Source: Metaphire vulgaris (lineage: Eukaryota; Annelida; Clitellata; Crassiclitellata; Megascolecidae). From it: DNA of 64,000 nt. Below the pieces are notes generated by a model. That model saw only the letters and a program-made list of their open reading frames with translations, made no database searches and was not told where the DNA came from. Location of the stretch: assembly GCA_018105865.1 (NCBI GenBank), contig CM030862.1, positions 13,372,374-13,436,373 on the forward strand. Direction: 5' to 3'. Below are positions 21,262 through 34,300 of this stretch, in pieces. The stretch's first letter is position 1, and each line of letters begins with the position of its first letter. Both the position numbers and the translations under genes were made by a program.

Positions 21262-24200
21262 AATACGTTGATATCAATCGCTATTACAAACATGGGCCAT
21301 AACCTTCTGATTTAAAACGGATCATCCATGACAACCCTCGTTATTCCATAATGCTAATAATGCACAGGATTTGTGTAAATTCAACCGCAATTTTGAAACT
21401 TATTTCGTCCTGTTAGAGATGAATTTCAAGCACTGTATTGAGCCATTGTCTTTAGCATTGAAGAAGGAACAAGAGGAAAATGTGGATTTTGTCGGAGAAT
21501 TTCTTCAAATCGATTAGATTTTTACACATCTAGGCCCTATATACCTTCTATTCAACAGACCTTCAATAGGCTTCTCTAACAGAGCGAATTAATTATAAAA
21601 CTTGGTTTTGATGTCTATAAGACCTGTTGTATAGTGAACCATATATCTTAATACACGACTCTTCCCCCCTATCGCTCTACTAGCCATTCCACAAGATATT
21701 CGGCAGGACTTTCATTTAGTTGATGTCCCTCGTTCCCGTACAGTCAATGGCATTAGTGTGCTGTATGAAGTGGCTGTAGGTGCTCTTATTTCGAACGCTG
21801 TAGATCGAAATTGAGAAAGATATTATTGATTATTCTTGCAAAGGTAAAAGCAGTGAAGAAGGAACAAGAGGAAAATGTGGATTTTATCGGAAAATTTCTT
21901 CAAATCGATTAGATTTTTTCGATATCAAGGCCCTATAAACCCTCTATATAGCTACAGATCGATTTCAAGCACTATATTGAGCCATTGTCTTTAGCATTCT
22001 TCACTACATCGATATCAATCGCTATTGTAAACATAGACCATCGCCTTATGTATTTAGAGCCCCTCCAGCATGACAACCGCCGTTGTTCCATAATGCTAAT
22101 AATTAATGCACAGTATATGTGGAAATCAACCGCACATTTGAAAGTTATTTCGTCCTGTTATAGATCGAATTCAAGCACCATATTCAGCCACTATCTTTAG
22201 CATCCATTACTACATTGATATCAATCGCTATTGCAAACATGGGCCATCACCTTCTGCATTTAATACGACTCATCCATGACAACCCTCGTTATTCCATAAT
22301 GCTAATAATACATAGGATTTGTGAAAATTCAACGGCAGTTTTGAAACTTATTTCGTCCTGCTAGAGATCGATTTCAAGCACTATATTGAGCCATTGTCTT
22401 TAGCATTCTTCACTACATCGATATCAATCGCTATTGTAAACATAGGCCCAAGGACGTAGCTAGACATAGGCTTGGGGGGCTTGAGCCCCTCCAAACATGA
22501 AGCTAGCCCATCCAAATGAATTCAAGCCCATATGGTGTTGCGGGCTCAAAAGTTTTGTTGGTGCAGTTAGTGCAGTCTTGAGTGATCAGCACCCATGGCT
22601 GTTAGTGCTCTATTTCGAACTTGATAGAGCGAAATTGAGAAAGATATTATTGATTATTCTTGCAAAGGTAAAAGCAGTGAAGAATGAACAAGATGAAAAT
22701 GTGGATTTTGTCGGAGAATTTCTTCAAATCGATTAGATTTTTACACATCTAGGGCCTATATACCTTCTATTCAACAGACCTTCAATAGGCTTCTCTAACA
22801 GAGCGAATTAATTATAAAACTTGGTTTTGATGTCTATAAGGCCTGTTGTATAGTGAACCATATATCTTAATACACGACTCTTCCCCCCTATCGCTCTACT
22901 AGCCATTCCACAAGATATTCGGCAGGACTTTCATTTAGTTGATGTCCCTCGTTCCCGTACAGTCAATGGCATTAGTGTGCTGTATGAAGTGGCTGTAGGT
23001 GCTCTTATTTCGAACGCTGTAGATCGAAATTGAGAAAGATATTATTGATTATTCTTGCAAAGGTAAAAGCAGTGAAGAAGGAACAAGAGGAAAATGTGGA
23101 TTTTATCGGAAAATTTCTTCAAATCGATTAGATTTTTCGATATCAAGGCCCTATAAACCCTCTATATAGCTACAGATCGATTTCAAGCACTATATTGAGC
23201 CATTGTCTTTAGCATTCTTCACTACATCGATATCAATCGCTATTGTAAACATAGGCCATCGCCTTATGTATTTAGAGCCCCTCCAGCATGACAACCGCCG
23301 TTGTTCCATAATGCTAATAATTAATGCACAGTATATGTGGAAATCAACCGCACATTTGAAAGTTATTTCGTCCTGTTATAGATCGAATTCATGCACCATA
23401 TTCAGCCACTATCTTTATCATCCATTACTACATTGATATCAATCGCTATTGCAAACATGGGCCATCACCTTCTGCATTTAATACGACTCATCCATGACAA
23501 CCCTCGTTATTCCATAATGCTAATAATACATAGGATTTGTGAAAATTCAACGGCAGTTTTGAAACTTATTTCGTCCTGCTAGAGATCGATTTCAAGCACT
23601 ATATTGAGCCAATGTCTTTAGCATTCTTCACTACATCGATATCAATCGCTATTGTAAACATAGGCCCAAGGACGTAGCTAGACATAGGCTTGGGGGGGGG
23701 GGGCTTGAGCCCCTCCAAACATGAAGCTAGCCCATCCAAATGAATTCAAGCCCATATGGTGTTGCGGGCTCAAAAGTTTTGTTGGTGCAGTTAGTGCAGT
23801 CTTGAGTGATCAGCACCCATGGCTGTTAGTGCTCTATTTCGAACTTGATAGAGCGAAATTGAGAAAGATATTATTGATTATTCTTGCAAAGTTAAAAGCA
23901 GTGAAGAATGAACAAGATGAAAATGTGGATTTTGTCGGAGAATTTCTTCAAATCGATTAGATTTTTACACATCTAGGGCCTATATACCTTCTATTCAACA
24001 GACCTTCAATAGGCTTCTCTAACAGAGCGAATTAATTATAAAACTTGGTTTTGATGTCTATAAGGCCTGTTGTATAGTGAACCATATATCTTAATACACG
24101 ACTCTTCCCCCCTATCGCTCTACTAGCCATTCCACAAGATATTCGGCAGGACTTTCATTTAGTTGATGTCCTCGTTCCCGTACAGTCAATGGCATTAGTG

Positions 24201-25606
24201 TGCTGTATGAAGTGGCTGTAGGTGCTCTTATTTCGAACGCTGTAGATCGAAATTGAGAAAGATATTATTGATTATTCTTGCAAAGGTAAAAGCAGTGAAG
24301 AAGGAACAAGAGGAAAATGTGGATTTTATCGGAAAATTTCTTCAAATCGATTAGATTTTTCGATATCAAGGCCCTATAAACCCTCTATATAGCTACAGAT
24401 CGATTTCAAGCACTATATTGAGCCATTGTCTTTAGCATTCTTCACTACATCGATATCAATCGCTATTGTAAACATAGGCCATCGCCTTATGTATTTAGAG
24501 CCCCTCCAGCATGACAACCGCCGTTGTTCCATAATGCTAATAATTAATGCACAGTATATGTGGAAATCAACCGCACATTTGAAAGTTATTTCGTCCTGTT
24601 ATAGATCGAATTCAAGCACCATATTCAGCCACTATCTTTTGCATCCATTACTACATTGATATCAATCGCTATTGCAAGCATGGGCCATCACCTTCTGCAT
24701 TTAATACGACTCATCCATGACAACCCTCGTTATTCCATAATGCTAATAATACATAGGATTTGTGAAAATTCAACGGCAGTTTTGAAACTTATTTCGTCCT
24801 GCTAGAGATCGATTTCAAGCACTATATTGAGCCAATGTCTTTAGCATTCTTCACTACATCGATATCAATCGCTATTGTAAACATAGGCCCAAGAAAGTAG
24901 CTAGGCATAGGCTTGGGGGAGCTTGAGCCCCTCCAAACATGTCAGCTAGCCCACCCAAATGAATTCAAGCCCATATGGTGTTGCGGGCTCAAAAGTTTTG
25001 TTGGTGCAGTTAGTGCAGTCTTGAGTGATCAGCACCCATGGCTGTTAGTGCTCTATTTCGAACTTGATAGAGCGAAATTGAGAAAGATATTATTGATTAT
25101 TCTTGCAAAGGTAAAAGCAGTGAAGAAGGAACAAGAGGAAAATGTGGATTTTGTCGGAGAATTTCTTCAAATCGATTAGATTTTTACACATCTAGGGCCT
25201 ATGTACCTTCTATTCAACAGACCTTCAATAGGCTTCTCTAACAGAGCGAATTAATTATAAAACTTGGTTTTGATGTCTATAAGACCTGTTGTATAGTGAA
25301 CCATATATCTTAATACACGACTCTTCCCCCTATCGCTCTACTAGCCATTCCACAAGATATTCGGCAGGACTTTCATTTAGTTGATGTCCCTCGTTCCCGT
25401 ACAGTCAATGGCATTAGTGTGCTGTATGAAGTGGCTGTAGGTGCTCTTATTTCGAACACTGTAGATCGAAATTGAGAAAGATATTATTGATTATTCTTGC
25501 AAAGGTAAAAGCAGTGAAGAAGGAACAAGAGGAAAATGTGGATTTTATCGGAAAATTTCTTCAAATCGATTAGATTTTTCGATATCAAGGCTCTATAAAC
25601 CCTCTA
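21262..25606. repeat. Higher-order satellite array, left part (unit ~1.22 kb)
   Basis: The recurring unit consists of two ~204-bp subunits (GATCGATTTCAAGCACTATA... and its variant starting CGAATTCAAGCACCATATTC) and two ~400-bp subunits (GAGAAAGATATTATTGATTA...). The landmark AACATGAAGCTAGCCC appears at about 22493 and 23718, with a variant near 24937, giving spacings near 1,220 bp. Copies are nearly identical. Frames of 60-90 codons recur only because the unit recurs. The array is cut at 25610 by the 12.1-kb transposon and resumes at 37708. Confidence 0.9.
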
Positions 25607-25610
25607 TATA

Positions 25611-26320
25611 GGGTCATTCCGTGTCAACTCAACCAATGGTCCCCACCTCACCATCTCAGAAATGCATGAAATTTTCACCATATGTTTATATATCTATTTG
25701 ATGGGAAAATACCAATTTTTACTGAAATATTCACTGTAGTTTGAAAGTTATGTGCCCTTTTGTAATAGGCCCGCAGAACGTTATATCGCGAATCTGATTG
25801 CAACGTGATGTTTACATGCTAATAATATTTGAACTATGAGGGCTAGGAGGCTGAAATTTGTTGTGTTTGTACAGTTTTTCATGCTGATTCTCAGCCTATA
25901 ATAATGTCACACATAGTGCATCAAATGTTTTAGTTAGAAAGTGTCAAAGATGGCTTTTCAGATCGAAATTTAGAAAAATCTGCCACTTTGAAGCTTTATA
26001 ACTCCAAAAGTATTTTGTTTTTTGTTTTGATATAAACAATGTTTATTCTACATATTACAGTTATTTCACATACAAATTTGTAACTGTCTATTCCTTTAAA
26101 TGCATTGTATACTGACTTCCAAAGATGGTGCAGTTCGACAACTGTCTCCACTTCGGGACCACAGTGTGCAAAAAAGTGTTAAATATTTTTCTAATTTTTT
26201 TGTGATTTTGCATAGATCACATATCAAATAATAACTGATAAAAAAATTGTGATGGCCTTTTTGGTTTTAAGAACTTTATTAAGTGTCGAAAATAGTCGTT
26301 TTTGCTACTCGCGAAATACG
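25611..26320 (+). repeat. Left terminal inverted repeat region of the 12.1-kb transposon
   Basis: The outer ~230 bp (25611-25842) and an inner ~155 bp (26165-26320) match the right terminus in inverted orientation. The ~320 bp between them are absent from the right side. Confidence 0.85.
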
Positions 26321-26871
26321 TGCAAGACGAACGTTGCTGATTTAGTGATTCTTTAAACATTTGGTGAAGCTAATGGTTCAATCTTAAAGTATTTAGATCA
26401 TTACTAATAACCAACAAACTTAATTTTATGCTAGTGATTAAATATATCGTGTAGAAATCTGAAATAAAATTTAAACTATGATGCCTTAAATACTGGTAAT
26501 TATATTATTGAATTTTGTTTTCATATTTTTTGCAATCGAATAATTAGCAGTGTAGCATACTACATTCAGTCATTTTGTTTTCTGCAAACATTGGTGCAAT
26601 TCAAAGCAAAAATAAATGTTTGTTTTAAGTGTACATTATCGCTAATTACGGTTGACTATTCAGCCTCTGTCTCTTTAAATTTGAGCTATGTAAAAAGTTG
26701 GTTCCTGATGATCAATTTAAGCAATTTGACGTGATTTTACAGAAATGACCTGCAGTATTGGACAAGTTTTGATGGATGGCTCAAACTGCAATAAAACTGT
26801 GCATAGTGGAAAATTAACTGGTTTGAAGTTTATAAGAGACTGTATAATGTATATCTGAAAACCAGGCACTA

Positions 26872-28140
26872 TTGCTGTGGCAAAATGGTGCAGTGATGGA
26901 CACCATTGAAAATCCGACTGTATGTATGCATCATGAGCCAATATTTCTAACAAAGTACGAACTGTTGCAGATGAAATGTTGTAAGCCATTAAAATGGCAC
27001 AGCAAAACTGTTAAGACAGGTCCAGTTTCTTCTGGACAGGCAACACAGATAGGTATCAAACCCGGTCAAAAACTTTGCACATCTTGCCGTTTAACGATGT
27101 TCAGCAGCCAGCCTGACGACACTGCAGGATCTGTGAAACTACATTCTTCTTCTGAGGATTCTGAACCAGACATCTATAATATTAAGATTCTTATCTGTTT
27201 GTCTCTCTGTCTGTTACCTTCAAGCGTTCTGATTGGTTGACTATTGGTAGACGGTTTAGACCGTTTAGTCCTTACGTCGCGATGCGTTGGTGGACGATGT
27301 TCGAAGACGACGTTGCTATTGGTAACCAAACGGTTTAGTCGAAGAAGCGTTTGACGAAGTGTACGTTCAATTGTTCATTGCAACGTCATAATGTGTGCAA
27401 CGTCGCGATGCGTCGATGAGCGTAGCTCGAGGAAGTTGCGCAATTTTAACGTACACAAAAAATACGTGTATACAGCGTCACAAATGGTCACAGTTGCGTG
27501 ATTTTAACGTACATAGGCCTAATTATTACGTGGCGCAGAGCTTGACTAGGTGGCGTATGTACTTCATTGAAATGTAGTTCAGCATGAATTCAATGATTGG
27601 GTATTAGGTATAGGTATTGGATTAGTATTTATCCTGCACTGCGAGCGAAGCGAGCGCGAGCGAAGCGAGCATCTTTCTAGTCATATTTGAAGAATCTTTG
27701 AGCAGTAGCCTAACTGGAGCAGGATGCTCTCCGTTAAAGATGCAAAAAGTCAGCCGACGAGATGCAGTTCCATATTTGAAGTGAAAAGTCAGGCAAGCTT
27801 CAATAATGTTGACCAAAAGAGCAGCTAAACTAGCAAAGGTTGCGTACTAGTCATTTGTACTGAGCAACTGGAGAAGCGTTGTGAGAAGTGCAAAGATCTT
27901 GACAAGCTGATAGCAGAGATGAAAGCAAAGTTCAGACAAGCAACAAAAATACAAAAGATCCAGATTCTAACATTAGTACCTGACAGCTGGACAATTGACG
28001 TTACTGTCACTCAATTCAACACTACACGGCATATGGTGAAACAAGCACATACACTGAAAAAGATGATGGGAATATTAGCAGAGCCAATACCTACAAATTA
28101 TGATATTTCAGCATATTATCACTATTATGCCTGCACCTAA
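26872..28140 (+). pseudogene. Broken gene of a multicopy transposon-associated protein family
   Basis: The first part (26872-27172) contains a Cys-containing block (KCCKPLKWHSK ... IKPGQKLCTSCR). A Helitron interrupts it at 27173-27680. Past the insertion the frame resumes as an ESLSSSLTGAGCSPLKMQKV-like stretch and then meets stop codons (near 27782 and 27847). A further segment at 27880-28140 carries LTLVPDSWTIDVTVTQF and HTLKKMMGILAEP. From memory, these blocks belong to one multicopy, uncharacterised protein family common in invertebrate genomes and found within elements that begin GGGTCATTCC. This could not be checked here. The insertion plus several stops and frame changes make this copy non-functional. 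Confidence 0.6.
27173..27680 (+). mobile_element. Nested 508-bp Helitron-like element
   Basis: It begins TCTATAATATTAAG followed by CTGTTTGTCTCTCTGTCTG. It ends with the palindromic GCGAGCGAAGCGAGC, ATCTTT and CTAG, with host A before and host T after. Removing it restores continuity of the surrounding frame across the A|T junction, which supports both the exact boundaries and the absence of a target duplication. Confidence 0.8.
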
Positions 28141-28329
28141 AGCATGTAGCAGCAGTGCTTGTCATTACGATTTTGACAGGTCTGCAATGGAACATGTTCT
28201 GGTCCAATTTCAGAGTTTTCTTCAGAAAAACTACTTATAAATGCTTTGATAATTAGTTAATATGTTTTCGGTGTCAAAGCCAACTGATTTTGATAAAGTA
28301 AATACATTATGAGTAGATATCTCAAAAAG

Positions 28330-31300
28330 CTAATGAGTTTAGGCCTATATAATTGATAACCAGTTTGTCATTGGACAATGCATATATTAGTGCTACAGTA
28401 GGCTGATATACAAAAGTCAGAAGAGTGATGAAACAAATTAAAACCACATTTTCGTGTATCCCCAGCTTAGCTGAGTCAAACCGTACTAGAATTGTCAATA
28501 TATTCTGCCTCAATTTTATTCTAGAGCATTCGAAATGCCCCGAAAAATGGTGATCCATTTGAAACGACACTATAGGCCTACAAAGTCTTTCAGCAATCTG
28601 TTCTTTGTTAAATGTCTAAAAAATCGAACGAGAGATAAGAAGGGGTTTAAGAGAGCTGGTTTCTTGTATGACAAGTTCTGTAGACTACAAAAATATTATA
28701 TAAATAATGTCCTCTTTGACATTGGACAATGCATATATTAGTGCTACAGTGGGCTGATATGCAAAAGTCAGAAGAGTGATGAAACAAATTAAAACCACAT
28801 TATCGTGTATCCCCAGCTTAGCTGAGTCAAAACGTACTAGAATTGTCAATATATTCTGTCTCAATTTTTTTCTAGTGCTTTCGAAATGCCACGAAAATGA
28901 AACAACACTATAGAAAGTCTTTCAGAAATCTGTTCTCTGTCAAATGTCTAAAAATTTGAACGAGAGGTAAGAAAAGCTTTAAGAGAGCTAGTTTCTTGTA
29001 TGACAAGTTCTATAGACCACAAAAATATTATATAATTGATAACCTGTTTGTCATTGGACAATGCATATATTAGTGCTACAGTAGGCTGATATGCAAAAGT
29101 CAGAAGAGTGATGAAACAAATTAAAACCATATTTTCGTGTATCCCCAGCTTAGCTGAGTCAAACCGTACTAGAATTGTCAATATATTCTGCCTCAATTTT
29201 ATTCTAGAGCATTTGAAATGCCCCGAAAAATGGTGATCCATTTGAAACGACACTATAGGCCTACAAAGTCTTTCAGCAATCTGTTCTTTGTTAAATGTCT
29301 AAAAAATCGAACGAGAGATAAGAAGGGGTTTAAGAGAGCTGGTTTCTTGTATGACAAGTTCTATAGACCACAAAAATATTATATAATTAATGTCCTCTTT
29401 GACATCGGACAATGCATATATTAGTGCTACAGTGGGCTGCTATGCAAAAGTCAGAAGAGTAATGAAACAAATTAAAACCACATTTTTGTGTATCCCCAGC
29501 TTAGCTGAGTCAAACCGTACTAGAATTGTCAATATGTTCTGTCTCAATTTTTTTCTAGAGCTTTCGAAATGCCACGAAAATGAAACAACACTATACAAAG
29601 TCTTTCAGAAATCTGCTCTCTGTCAAATGTCTAAAAAATCGAACGAGAGATAAGAAGGGCTTTAAGAGAGCTGGTTTCTTGTATGACAAGTTCTATAGAC
29701 CACAAACATATTATATAATTAATGTCCTCTTTGACATTGGACAACGCATATATTAGTGTTACAGTAGGCTGATATGCAAAAGTCAGAAGAGTGATGAAAC
29801 AAATTAAAACCATATTTTCGTGTATCCCCAGCTTAGCTGAGTCAAACCGTACTAGAATTGTCAATATATTCTGCCTCAATTTTATTCTAGAGCATTCGAA
29901 ATGCCCCGAAAAATGGTGATCCATTTGAAACGACACTATAGGCCTACAAAGTCTCTCAGCAATCTGTTCTTTTATTAAATATCTAAAAAATCGAACGAGA
30001 GATAAGAAGGGGTTTAAGAGAGCTGGTTTCTTGTATGACAAGTTCTATAGACCACAAAAATATTATATAATTGATAACCTGTTTGTCATTGGACAATGCA
30101 TATATTAGTGCTACAGTAGGCTGATATGCAAAAGTCAGAAGAGTGATGAAACAAATTAAAACCACATTTTCGTGTATCCCCAGCTTAGCTGAGTCAAACC
30201 GTACTAGAATTTTCAATATATTCTGTCTCAATTTTTTTCTAGAGCTTTCGAAATGCCACGAAAATGAAACAACACTATACAAAGTCTTTCAGAAATCTGT
30301 TCTTTGTTAAATGTCTAAAAAATCGAACGAGAGATAAGAAGGGGTTTAAGAGAGCTGGTTTCTTGTATGACAAGTTCTATAGACCACAAAAATATTATAT
30401 AATTAATGTCCTCTTTGACATAGGACAATGCATATATTAGTGCTACAGTAGGCTGATATGCAAAAGTCAGAAGAGTGATGAAACAAATTAAAACCATATT
30501 TTCGTGTATCCCCAGCTTAGCTGAGTCAAACCGTACTAGAATTGTCAATATATTCTGTCTCAATTTTTTTCTAGAGCATTCGAAATGCCCCGAGAAATGG
30601 TGATCCATTTGAAACGACACTATAGGCCTACAAAGTCTTTCAGCAATCTGTTCTTTGTTAAATGTCTAAAAAATCGAACGAGAGATAAGAAGAGGTTTAA
30701 GAGAGCTGGTTTCTTGTATGAGAAGTTCTATAGACCACAAACATATTATATAATTGATAACCTGTTTGTCATTGGACAATGCATATATTAGTGCTACAGT
30801 AGGCTGATATGCAAATGTCAGAAGAGTGATGAAACAAATTAAAACCACATTTTCGTGTATCCCCAGCTTAGCTGAGTCAAACCGTACTAGAATTGTCAAT
30901 ATATTCTGTCTCAATTTTTTTTTCTAGAAATGCCGAAAAATGCCATTTGAAAATGAAACAACACTATACAAAGTCTTTCAGAAATCTGTTCTCTGTCAAA
31001 TGTCTAAAAATCGAACGAGAGATAAGAAGGGCTTTAAGAGAGCTGGTTTCTTGTATGACAAGTTCTATAGACCACAAAAATATTATATAATTGATAACCT
31101 GTTTGTCATTGGACATTGCATATATTAGTGCTACAGTAGGCTGATATGCAAAAGTCAGAAGAGTGATGAAACAAATTAAAACCACATTTTCGTGTATCCC
31201 CAGCTTAGCTGAGTCAAACCGTACTAGAATTGTCAATATATTCTGCCTCAATTTTATTCTAGAGCATTCGAAATGCCCCGAAAAATGGTGATCCATTTGA

Positions 31301-34300
31301 AACAACACTATAGGCCTACAAAGTCTTTCAGCAATCTGTTCTTTGTTAAATGTCTAAAAAATCGAACGAGAGATAAGAAGGGGTTTAAGAGAGCTGGTTT
31401 CTTGTATGACAAGTTCTATAGACCACAAAAATATTATATAATTAATGTCCTCTTTGACATTGGACAATGCATATATTAGTGCTACAGTAGGCTGATATGC
31501 AAAAGTCAGAAGAGTGATGAAACAAATTAAAACCACATTTTCGTGTATCCCCAGCTTAGCTGAGTCAAACCGTACTAGAATTGTCAATATATTCTGCCTC
31601 AATTTTTTTCTAGAGCATTCGAAATACCCCTAAAAATGGTGATCCATTTGAAACGACACTATAGGCCTACAAAGTCTTTCAGCAATCTGTTCTTTGTTAA
31701 ATGTCTAAAAAATCGAACGAGAGATAAGAAGGGGTTTAAGAGAGCTGGTTTCTTGTATGACAAGTTCTATAGACCACAAAAATATTATATAATTAATGTC
31801 CTCTTTGACATTGGAAAATGCTTATATTAGTGCTACAGTGGGCTGCTATGCAAAAGTCAGAAGAGTGATGAAACAAATTAAAACCACATTTTCGTGTATC
31901 CCCAGCTTAGCTGAGTCAAACCGTACTAGAATTGTCAATATGTTCTGTCTCAATTTTTTTCTAGAGCTTTCGAAATGCCACGAAAATGAAACAACACTAT
32001 ACAAAGTCTTTCAGAAATCTGCTCTCTGTCAAATGTCTAAAAAATCGAACGAGAGATAAGAAGGGCTTTAAGAGAGCTGGTTTCTTGTATGACAAGTTCT
32101 ATAGACCACAAAAATATTATATAATTAATGTCCTCTTTGACATTGGACAACGCATATATTAGTGCTACAGTAGGCTGATATGCAAAAGTCAGAAGAGTGA
32201 TGAAACAAATTAAAACCATATTTTCGTGTATCCCCAGCTTAGCTGAGTCAAACCGTACTAGAATTGTCAATATATTCTGCCTCAATTTTTTTCTAGAGCA
32301 TTCGAAATACCCCTACAAAATGGTGATCCATTTGAAACGACACTATAGGCCTACAAAGTCTTTCAGCAATCTGTTCTTTGTTAAATGTCTAAAAAATCGA
32401 ACGAGAGATAAGAAGGGGTTTAAGAGAGCTGGTTTCTTGTATGACAAGTTCTATAGACCACAAAAAATATTATATAATTAATGTCCTCTTTGACATCGGA
32501 AAATGCATATATTAGTGCTACAGTGGGCTGCTATGCAAAAGTCAGAAGAGTGATGAAACAAATTAAAACCACATTTTCGTGTATCCCCAGCTTAGCTGAG
32601 TCAAACCGTACTAGAATTGTCAATATATTCTGCCTCAATTTTTTTCTAGAGCTTTCGAAATGCCACGAAAAATGAAACAACACTATACAAAGTCTTTCAG
32701 AAATCTGCTCTCTGTCAAATGTCTAAAAAATCGAACGAGAGATAAGAAGGGGTTTAAGAGATCTGGTTTCTTGTATGACAAGTTCTATAGACCACAAAAA
32801 TATTATATAATTGATAATCTGTTTTTTTACATTGGACAATGCATATATTAGACTATTAGTGCTACAGAAGGCTGATATGCAAGTCAGAAGAGTGATGAAA
32901 CAAATGAAAGCCACATTTTCGTGTATCCCCAGCCTAGCTGAGTCAAACCATACTAGAATTGTCAATATATTCTGTTTCAATTTTTTTCTAGAGCATTCGA
33001 AATACCCCTAAAAAATGGTGATCCATTTGAAACGACACTATAGGCCTACAAAGTCTTTCAGCAATCTGTTCTTTGTTAAATGTCTAAAAAATCGAACGAG
33101 AGATAAGAAGGGGTTTAAGAGAGCTGGTTTCTTGTATGACAAGTTCTATAGACCACAAACATATTATATAATTGATAACCTGTTTGTCATTGGACAATGC
33201 ATATATTAGTGCTACAGTAGGCTGATATGCAAAAGTCAGAAGAGTGATGAAACAAATTAAAACCACATTTTCGTGTATCCCCAGCTTAGCTGAGTCAAAC
33301 CGTACTAGAATTGTCAATATATTCTGTCTCAATTTTTTTCTAGAGCTTTCGAAATGCCACGAAAATGAAACAACACTATACAAAGTCTTTCAGAAATCTG
33401 TTCTGTGTCAAATGTCTAAGAATTCGAATGAGAGATAAGAAGGGCTTTAAGAGAGCTGGTTTCTTGTATGACAAGTTCTATAGACCACAAAAATATTATA
33501 TAATTAATGTCCTCTTTGACATAGGACATTGCATATATTAGTGCTACAGTAGGCTGATATGCAAAAGTCAGAAGAGTGATGAAACAAATTAAAACCACAT
33601 TTTCGTGTATCCCCAGCTTAGCTGAGTCAAACCGTACTAGAATTGTCAATATATTCTGTCTCAATTTTTTTCTAGAGCATTTGAAATGCGAAAAACGAAA
33701 ATGAAACAACACTATACAAAGTCTTTCAGAAATCTGTTCTTTGTCAAATGTCTAAAAATCGAACGAGATAAGAAGGGCTTTAAGAGAGCTGGTTTCTTGT
33801 ATGACAAGTTCTATAGACCACAAAAATATTATATAATTAATGTCCTCTTTGACATAGGACATTGCATATATTAGTGCTACAGTAGGCTGATATGCAAAAG
33901 TCAGAAGAGTGATGAAACAAATTAAAACCACATTTTCGTGTATCCCCAGCTTAGCTGAGTCAAACCGTACTAGAATTGTCAATATATTCTGTCTCAATTT
34001 TTTTCTAGAGCATTCGAAATGCCCCGAGAAATGGTGATCCATTTGAAACGACACTATAGGCCTACAAAGTCTTTCAGCAATCTGTTCTTTGTTAAATGTC
34101 TAAAAAATCGAACGAGAGATAAGAAGGGGTTTAAGAGAGCTGGTTTCTTGTATGACAAGTTCTATAGACCACAAAAATATTATATAATTAATGTCCTCTT
34201 TGACATCGGACAATGCATATATTAGTGCTACAGTGGGCTGCTATGCAAAAGTCAGAAGAGTGATGAAACAAATTAAAACCACATTTTCGTGTATCCCCAG

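Noticed and set aside
28430..28440. Hammerhead-ribozyme-like GTGATGAAAC in the 345-bp satellite unit
   Set aside because: The CTGATGA core lacks its first C and no matching stem and GAAA/cleavage arrangement could be found around it.
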